Shown here: one piece after another, positions 32,514-38,228 of the stretch
Numbering within the stretch: the first letter of the stretch is position 1
Layout: every line of letters starts with the position of its first letter
Source: CAZWCX01 sp964632945
Lineage (GTDB): Bacteria > Planctomycetota > MHYJ01 > WSZJ01 > CAZWCX01
Assembly: GCA_964632945.1 (NCBI GenBank)
Contig: CAZWCX010000072.1
Span: 1-38,228, forward strand
Direction of reading: 5' to 3'
DNA: 38,228 bases
Program-made: the position numbers and the translations under genes
Notes under the pieces: model-generated
What the model was told of the DNA's origin: nothing
Database searches by the model: none
What the model saw: only the letters and a program-made list of their open reading frames with translations

Positions 32514-33299
32514 ATGCGCAACACTCTCGCCTCCCTGATTCTGCTGATCGTGGCCCTCTCGCTTCCCGCTTCGGCACAGATGGAGCCCGAGAGCGAGGGG
32601 GAAGCCCCGCCGCAGGATCCCCGGACGGCCGAGGCGGGCGCCCGATTCGAACGGGCCCTGATGCGGTTGAGCATGCCCGAGAACGCGAGCCCCGAGGAGC
32701 GGAAGTCTCGTGCGGAGGAAGCGGTGGTCGGCCTGCGCGAGGTGATCCGGGACTATGGAGACACCTCCCTTTTCGGCATCGCAAAGTTCAATACGGGAGT
32801 GGTCCTGTGCGATCACCTGGAACGGTATGACGAGGCGATCGCGGAGTTCCAGGAGTTGATCGACAGCGCCGTGGACGACAAGGATCCGACGGGGATGTTG
32901 ATGAATCCGTTCCGCAATTACCGGCATCATTCCTGGCGGATGATGTCGACTTGCCTCGAGCGATTGGGGCGTCCGGGCAAGGCGGTGCAGGCGATCTTCC
33001 GCGCCAGAAGCGCGTACATCGCAGACTGCGGCACCTGTCAGGCGGGAATGGAGAAGTCGACCCACAAGCGCCTGGTGGCGCTCGTCCAGGCGATGGCAGC
33101 GGGCACGACGGAGGCCGACGTCGATACGGTCCTCGCGGAGGGCGGGCGGTCGGAGCGGTTTCTCCTGCGCCTGGGGCGAAAGCTGAAGGAGCGCGGGCTG
33201 GACGGGGATGCCGGAACGCTGCTCGGCGCGGTGACGAAAGAGTTCGCCGGGACCGAAGAGGCCCGCGAGGCCGCGGCGGATCTGGGCGGCGGGAAATAG
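32514..33299 (+). CDS. Secreted TPR-like protein of unknown function
   Basis: 261 residues with a signal peptide (NTLASLILLIVALSLPASAQ, about 3-22, cleavage after ASA). The mature part is helical: a charged linker (EPESEGEAPPQDPRT), then helix pairs such as AEEAVVGLREVIRDYGDTSLFGIAKFNTGVVLCDHLERYDEAIAEFQELID, which have the spacing and A/Y positions of tetratricopeptide repeats, and RRSARAYI-like helices with CGTCQAG. The end (GTLLGAVTKEFAGTEEAREAAADL) also looks like a TPR helix pair. TPR proteins scaffold complexes; no partner is evident, as the neighbours are divergent PFOR and convergent lipase. I chose the ATG at 32514 because it starts the signal peptide; the in-frame ATG at 32376 adds 46 Pro-rich residues. 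Confidence 0.7.
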   Translation: MRNTLASLILLIVALSLPASAQMEPESEGEAPPQDPRTAEAGARFERALMRLSMPENASPEERKSRAEEAVVGLREVIRDYGDTSLFGIAKFNTGVVLCDHLERYDEAIAEFQELIDSAVDDKDPTGMLMNPFRNYRHHSWRMMSTCLERLGRPGKAVQAIFRARSAYIADCGTCQAGMEKSTHKRLVALVQAMAAGTTEADVDTVLAEGGRSERFLLRLGRKLKERGLDGDAGTLLGAVTKEFAGTEEAREAAADLGGGK

Positions 33300-33323
33300 G
33301 GCGGGTCGAATCGGCCGCCGCGA

Positions 33324-34226
33324 CTATTCGCGCAGCCGGAACTCCTCGTCATCGTCCTCCAGGTCTCCCTGCCGTTCGATGGCGCGTTCCAGGCTTGCGG
33401 TGTAGTTGAGTATCCCATGGTCCGCAAGCGAGCGAAGTCCCACTCGATTGCGCCGAAAATACGGAAACGTCAGGAAGTAGCGGGTGATGGCGAAAATGCG
33501 GTCGGCGAGCAGCAGGAGCGCGACCGGGTCGGTCCGAAGCTTTCCGCGTGCGGTCAGGTAGCGGTGGACCCCCAGGTGGCGGAAGCCGAGCCAATCGGGG
33601 GGCATGGAGGGAACGATGTCGCAGCAATGCACGAACCGCTGAATGCCCACGCCGGCGAGGAGCGTATCGAGTCCCGCATCTCCGACGCGGGGGGAACCGA
33701 AGGTGAAGACCGCCGCGGGCCGGCGCCGCGCCGCGGCAAGGGTGGCCAACGCGGCGCCCAGGCTATGGCCGGTGTACCAGACGGGGACTCCGGCGCCGTC
33801 GAGTTCCGCGATGCGCGGTTCCACGCGATCCCAGACTTGCGCCAGGGCGTCCCGGAAACCGAGGTGGACGCGGGCGCCTTCCCGGAACGGGGCGAGGGGG
33901 AAGGTGAGGTCGGCCTTGACGTCGTCCCAATCGTGGGCCTGCGTTCCGCGAAAGGCAAGCACCGCGAAACCGTCCGCGCGCGCCAGGTACCCTTCGGTGC
34001 CGCCCTGGAGGTAGAACTCGAGCAACTCCCACCCCACGCGCGCCAATTCGCGACGGACTCCCTCCTCCTCGTAGTAGGCCAGGTGCGCGGCGTTGCTCAA
34101 CCACCAGGCGTTGACGAGGTCCAGGTCGCGCGCCTCCGGACGGAAGCGCGGCATCCGGTCCGCGTGGACGAACACGGGGCGCATCTGCGGACGAAAGAGC
34201 GCATCGAGCGTGAAGTCGTACGGCAT
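33324..34226 (-). CDS. Class 3 lipase family alpha/beta hydrolase
   Basis: 300 residues. The fungal-lipase-like (Lipase_3) core has the nucleophile elbow GHSLG (S155), the preceding strand VPVWYTG, GSPRVGD, the acid D203 in HCCDIVPSMPP and H270 in DHGILNY, giving a complete Ser-Asp-His triad with family spacing. FAVLAFRGTQ (about 87-96) provides the conserved R-G-T near the oxyanion hole. No signal peptide is seen, so the protein is probably cytoplasmic unless exported by another route. The C-terminal ~30 residues are very acidic (GDLEDDDEEF). Converges with the upstream secreted-protein gene (24-base gap) and diverges from the next gene. The ester substrate (triacylglycerol or phospholipid) is unknown. 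Confidence 0.86.
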   Translation of the reverse strand: MPYDFTLDALFRPQMRPVFVHADRMPRFRPEARDLDLVNAWWLSNAAHLAYYEEEGVRRELARVGWELLEFYLQGGTEGYLARADGFAVLAFRGTQAHDWDDVKADLTFPLAPFREGARVHLGFRDALAQVWDRVEPRIAELDGAGVPVWYTGHSLGAALATLAAARRRPAAVFTFGSPRVGDAGLDTLLAGVGIQRFVHCCDIVPSMPPDWLGFRHLGVHRYLTARGKLRTDPVALLLLADRIFAITRYFLTFPYFRRNRVGLRSLADHGILNYTASLERAIERQGDLEDDDEEFRLRE

Positions 34227-34351
34227 GGCGGGGGCGGATTCTAGGCCCGACCGGGCGCCGCGTCAAGCGCCCGGACTATGGATTGACTTCCCGCGCGCCC
34301 ACCCCTGTAATGGGCATCGTTCCTGTTTCCCCCTGGATACGAGGAGGTCAC

Positions 34352-34627
34352 ATGTCCACGACCTGGTCCCGCCGCGAACGCCTGCTCCTGGCCGCGGTTC
34401 TGACGCTCGCCGCACTGCTCCTGGTGGAGTCGACTCGCGGCCTCGCCCCGGAGGCCCACGCCCAATCCGCCCAGGCGGTGCAGGACCTCCTTTCCAGTCC
34501 GCCCGACTTTCGTCCCTTCCACATTTGGGGGGACGGGGACGGCCGCGTGTTCGCCTCCGATGGGTACGGCATCTACAAGTCGTCCGACCACGGAAATCCC
34601 GGAACATGGCAGCTGGTGCTCCGATGA
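34352..34627 (+). CDS. Small exported protein of unknown function
   Basis: 91 residues. The N-terminus has SRRERLLLAAVLTLAALLLVE (about residues 6-26), a hydrophobic export or anchor segment preceded by a twin arginine; the R-R-x-x-L pattern is only loosely Tat-like. Ala-rich sequence to a possible cleavage at A-H-A-Q follows. The mature part has RPFHIWGDGDGRVFASDGYGIYKSS near its end, reminiscent of a single beta-propeller/Kelch-like strand pair with W-G-D-G-D-G, but too short for a domain. GAGGAGGT gives a strong ribosome site before the ATG at 34352. It ends 82 bases before the GMC operon on the same strand; I cannot assign a function. Confidence 0.6.
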   Translation: MSTTWSRRERLLLAAVLTLAALLLVESTRGLAPEAHAQSAQAVQDLLSSPPDFRPFHIWGDGDGRVFASDGYGIYKSSDHGNPGTWQLVLR

Positions 34628-34709
34628 CCGGCCTTTCTCTTTACAGTGCCGACGTCGCGAACCTATGCTGAGTTCAACGATCCCGAACGGCCCTCGAGGA
34701 GTCCCGGAC

Positions 34710-35108
34710 GTGACCGCGAACCAATCCCGGTTCTTCCTCTGCCTGGCCCGGCGCATCGTGCCGGAAAGCGAAACGCTCGACGAGGCGGGCCGGCAGCGCT
34801 TCCTGACCATCATCGGCGACGCCCTGGCGACGCGGACGCCGAAGATGCGCAAGCAGGTGGCGATCTTTCTGAAGATGATGCGGTGGCTGCCGGCCATGCG
34901 TTACGGCCTCCCGCTCGACAAGCTGGCCCCCGAGCGTCAGGACGCCGTGCTCCGATGGTTCCAGGACCATCCTCGCGCGCTCCTGCGCAAGGGGTTCTGG
35001 GGGATCAAGGCCCTCGTCTACATGGGGTACTACGGCCGCCCCGAGGTGCACGAGCGCCTCGGTTACCGACCCTCCACTTCGGGAAACGAGCTGCTCCATG
35101 CACGTTAA
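34710..35108 (+). CDS. GMC oxidoreductase-associated small subunit
   Basis: 132 residues, helical, like the small proteins that precede GMC dehydrogenases (gluconate 2-dehydrogenase subunit 3-like): FFLCLARRIVPESETLDEAGRQRFL, a middle FLKMMRWLPAMRYGLPLDKLAPERQDAVLRWF and a C-terminal LVYMGYYGRPEVHERLGYRP ending, which is the typical Y-Y-x-x-P-x-x-x-x-x-L-G-Y finish. No signal peptide or heme motif. I chose the GTG at 34710 because AGGAG is nine bases upstream; an ATG at 34665 lacks a ribosome site. Its last 11 bases overlap the oxidoreductase gene, so the two are coupled and probably form a complex. Confidence 0.75.
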   Translation: MTANQSRFFLCLARRIVPESETLDEAGRQRFLTIIGDALATRTPKMRKQVAIFLKMMRWLPAMRYGLPLDKLAPERQDAVLRWFQDHPRALLRKGFWGIKALVYMGYYGRPEVHERLGYRPSTSGNELLHAR

Positions 35109-36597
35109 GGACTTCGACATCGTCATCATCGGCTCCGGCGCAGGCGGGGGAACCGTCGCGAAGGAGCTGTCACCCCTGTGCAAGGACGGCGTGCGGATCG
35201 CCGTCCTCGAATGGGGTCCGAAGTTCCGCGAGGAGGAGTACACCGGTCGCGAAGTCGAGATGGCCCAGAAGCTCTATTTCGACGGCGGCGGATTCCTCAC
35301 CCGGGACAAGGCGATGACGCTGGCGTTCGCGAAGGCCTACGGCGGATCCACGGTGGTCTACACCGGCACCTCGCTCACGCTCCCCAAGGAAACGCTGCAT
35401 CGCTGGGGGGTGAAGGCGCTCGACCACGACGATCTGCTGCGACGCTCCCGAAAATACATCGAGGAGAATCACGTCCATCTCCTGGAGGAAGACCGGATCA
35501 ACGACAACAATCGGCTCTTCCGGGAAGGATGCAAGTCGCTCGGCTACCGCGTGGAGCAGTTTCCGATCAACGTCAAGGGATGCCGGGGATCGGGGATGTG
35601 CAACCTCGGCTGTCCGAACGCGGCCAAGCAGGGCACCCACCGGGTTCAACTGCCCGAGGCGGAGCGCAACGGGGTCGAGGTGGTGACCAAGTGCCGCGTG
35701 CACCGTCTGGAACATCAGGACGTGGTCGCGACGGTCGAGGATACCCCGGTCGGCTACCCGTCCGCGTGGGGTCCGGGGGAGTACCGGATCCGGTCCAAGG
35801 TGGTGGTGCTCGCCGCGGGGGCGGTACACAGCCCGGCGATCCTCTTGAGATCGCAGATCCCGGCCGGCCTGCCGATGCTGGGTCGATTCTTCACCTGCCA
35901 CCCGGCGCTGATCCTGGTGGCGCAGCATGCCCAGCCGATCACCAACTACCACGGCCATCCGAAGAGCTACTACTGCGACCAGTTCGTCGATTCGAAGAAG
36001 TTCCTGCTTGAAACCTGCATGTACTTTCCGTTCGTGACCGCAAAGAACCTGGCCGGCTTCGGCGCCGACCACAGCCGTCTGGTCGGGCGGATGGACACGC
36101 TGCAGATGATCCTCGTGCTGGCGATCGACGAAGCCCGGTACGAGAATCACGTGACGATCGACCGCAAGGGGACGCCGATCGTGGACTACCGCCTGAAGGA
36201 AGACGTCCTCGATTCCCTCTACGAGTCGATGAAGACGAGCGCGCGAATCTTCTTCGCGGCGGGCGCGGAGCGTGTCCACGCGCCGGCGTCGAGCAAGTTC
36301 CTGATCGAGCGGAGCGAGCAGGACCGGCTCGACGAACTGATCCGCCGCGAGGAGCTCAAGCCGGGCAAGGTATCGATCTCGGCCGCGCACCTGATGGGCG
36401 GCTGTCGCATGGGGACCGACGTGGCGGACTCGGTGACCGACGAATGGGGCCAGGTGCACGGCGTCCCGTGGTTGTACGTGGCGGACGCGAGCCTGTTTCC
36501 CAAGGCGGCGGAGATCAACCCGTACATCACGATCATGGCGCTGGCCGACCGCGTGGCCGAGCGGATCCGCGACCGCGCGCGGGATCTCCTCAAGTAG
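35098..36597 (+). CDS. GMC-family FAD-dependent oxidoreductase
   Basis: 499 residues. FAD-binding begins at once with DIVIIGSGAGGGTVAKEL (residues 7-24, G-x-G-x-x-G) and later AAGAVHSPAILLRS, the GMC signature 2. A cluster CRGSGMCNLGCPNAAKQG (about 162-180) has the spacing of a cysteine-rich loop seen in bacterial long-chain GMC dehydrogenases. The C-terminal domain holds HLMGGCRMGTD (catalytic His region) and the closing WLYVADASLFPKAAEINPYITIMALADRVA, matching GMC_oxred_C. The substrate is probably an alcohol, sugar or sterol; it cannot be fixed from sequence. No signal peptide. It is the second gene after the helical small subunit (11-base overlap). Confidence 0.9.
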   Translation: MHVKDFDIVIIGSGAGGGTVAKELSPLCKDGVRIAVLEWGPKFREEEYTGREVEMAQKLYFDGGGFLTRDKAMTLAFAKAYGGSTVVYTGTSLTLPKETLHRWGVKALDHDDLLRRSRKYIEENHVHLLEEDRINDNNRLFREGCKSLGYRVEQFPINVKGCRGSGMCNLGCPNAAKQGTHRVQLPEAERNGVEVVTKCRVHRLEHQDVVATVEDTPVGYPSAWGPGEYRIRSKVVVLAAGAVHSPAILLRSQIPAGLPMLGRFFTCHPALILVAQHAQPITNYHGHPKSYYCDQFVDSKKFLLETCMYFPFVTAKNLAGFGADHSRLVGRMDTLQMILVLAIDEARYENHVTIDRKGTPIVDYRLKEDVLDSLYESMKTSARIFFAAGAERVHAPASSKFLIERSEQDRLDELIRREELKPGKVSISAAHLMGGCRMGTDVADSVTDEWGQVHGVPWLYVADASLFPKAAEINPYITIMALADRVAERIRDRARDLLK

Positions 36598-36599
36598 CG

Positions 36600-36615
36600 T
36601 CTCCCCGCGGGGAGA
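36600..36615. terminator. Palindrome after the GMC gene
   Basis: TCTCCCCG-CGGGGAGA is a perfect 16-base palindrome starting two bases after the TAG, in the 168-base convergent gap with groEL. It can form a short hairpin but has no following T-run. A second CCCCGGGGGTAG-like motif lies about 75 bases on. Likely part of the transcription end region. Confidence 0.35.
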
Positions 36616-36765
36616 AACGGAAGCGGGGGCCCGGCCGCCGCCCGGCCCCCCCCCGGGGTAGCCCCCAATGTCGGGTCTCCCCGGGGGTAGAACCGTACGG
36701 GGGGCCCGCACGTCGGCGGGGCCCCGCGGCGTTTTCTCCCGGGACATGCAATGACCTGGCCCGGG

Positions 36766-38228
<1,463 letters not shown>

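Overview
The window is uniformly GC-rich bacterial chromosome with densely packed genes on both strands. It carries no rRNA, tRNA, CRISPR array, insertion sequence or phage gene that I can recognise. Flagellar switch genes, a GroEL without the usual Gly-Gly-Met tail, a fused pyruvate:ferredoxin oxidoreductase (PFOR) and a beta-helix/c-type cytochrome pair suggest a motile, metabolically flexible Gram-negative-type bacterium. The GroEL wording reminds me of Planctomycetota or relatives, but that is from memory and weakly supported. Several promoter-like elements of the TTGAnn-N17/18-TAnnAT kind are visible, so sigma70-type signals are readable here.

Layout. 1-718 (-) is the 5' part of lysS. 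891-2624 (-) is a short operon: an FtsB/DivIC-like protein, then fliM, then a minimal fliN. Divergent from it, 2829-5933 (+) is a coupled operon pssA-folK-panC-ispE (phospholipid, folate, pantothenate and isoprenoid precursors). It is followed by a small secreted protein (6060), a dihydropyrimidinase/hydantoinase (6336) and a Y-family polymerase homologue lacking two catalytic acids (8111). 9493-14012 (-) is a very large CheB-CheR-PAS-histidine kinase overlapping a single-domain response regulator. 14501-14917 (-) is a GNAT acetyltransferase. 15101-17439 (+) is an overlapping pair: a secreted beta-helix protein and a diheme cytochrome-type protein.

The most unusual region is 17512-26823 (-), eight genes read in one direction with overlaps or very short gaps: nadR, pnuC, a radical SAM protein with extra C-terminal cysteines, a MoxR-like AAA+ ATPase, an unknown 351-residue protein, an HExxH metallopeptidase-like/vWA protein, an unknown 194-residue helical protein, and a PaaK-like adenylate-forming enzyme. 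AAA+/vWA pairs usually act together as a remodelling or maturation machine. MoxR-vWA-beta-propeller ternary systems have been described computationally as conflict systems. This cluster looks like a relative or variant in which radical-SAM chemistry, acyl-adenylation and NAD salvage are transcriptionally tied to the AAA+/vWA core.

After that come a PFOR with a dihydroorotate-dehydrogenase-like partner (27070-31767, -), a secreted helical-repeat-like protein (32514, +), a class 3 lipase (33324-34226, -), a small exported protein followed by a two-gene GMC oxidoreductase operon (34352-36597, +), and the 3' part of groEL (36766-38228, -). Three intergenic stretches exceed 300 bases (7719-8110, 14013-14500, 31768-32513); each is described in the feature list.
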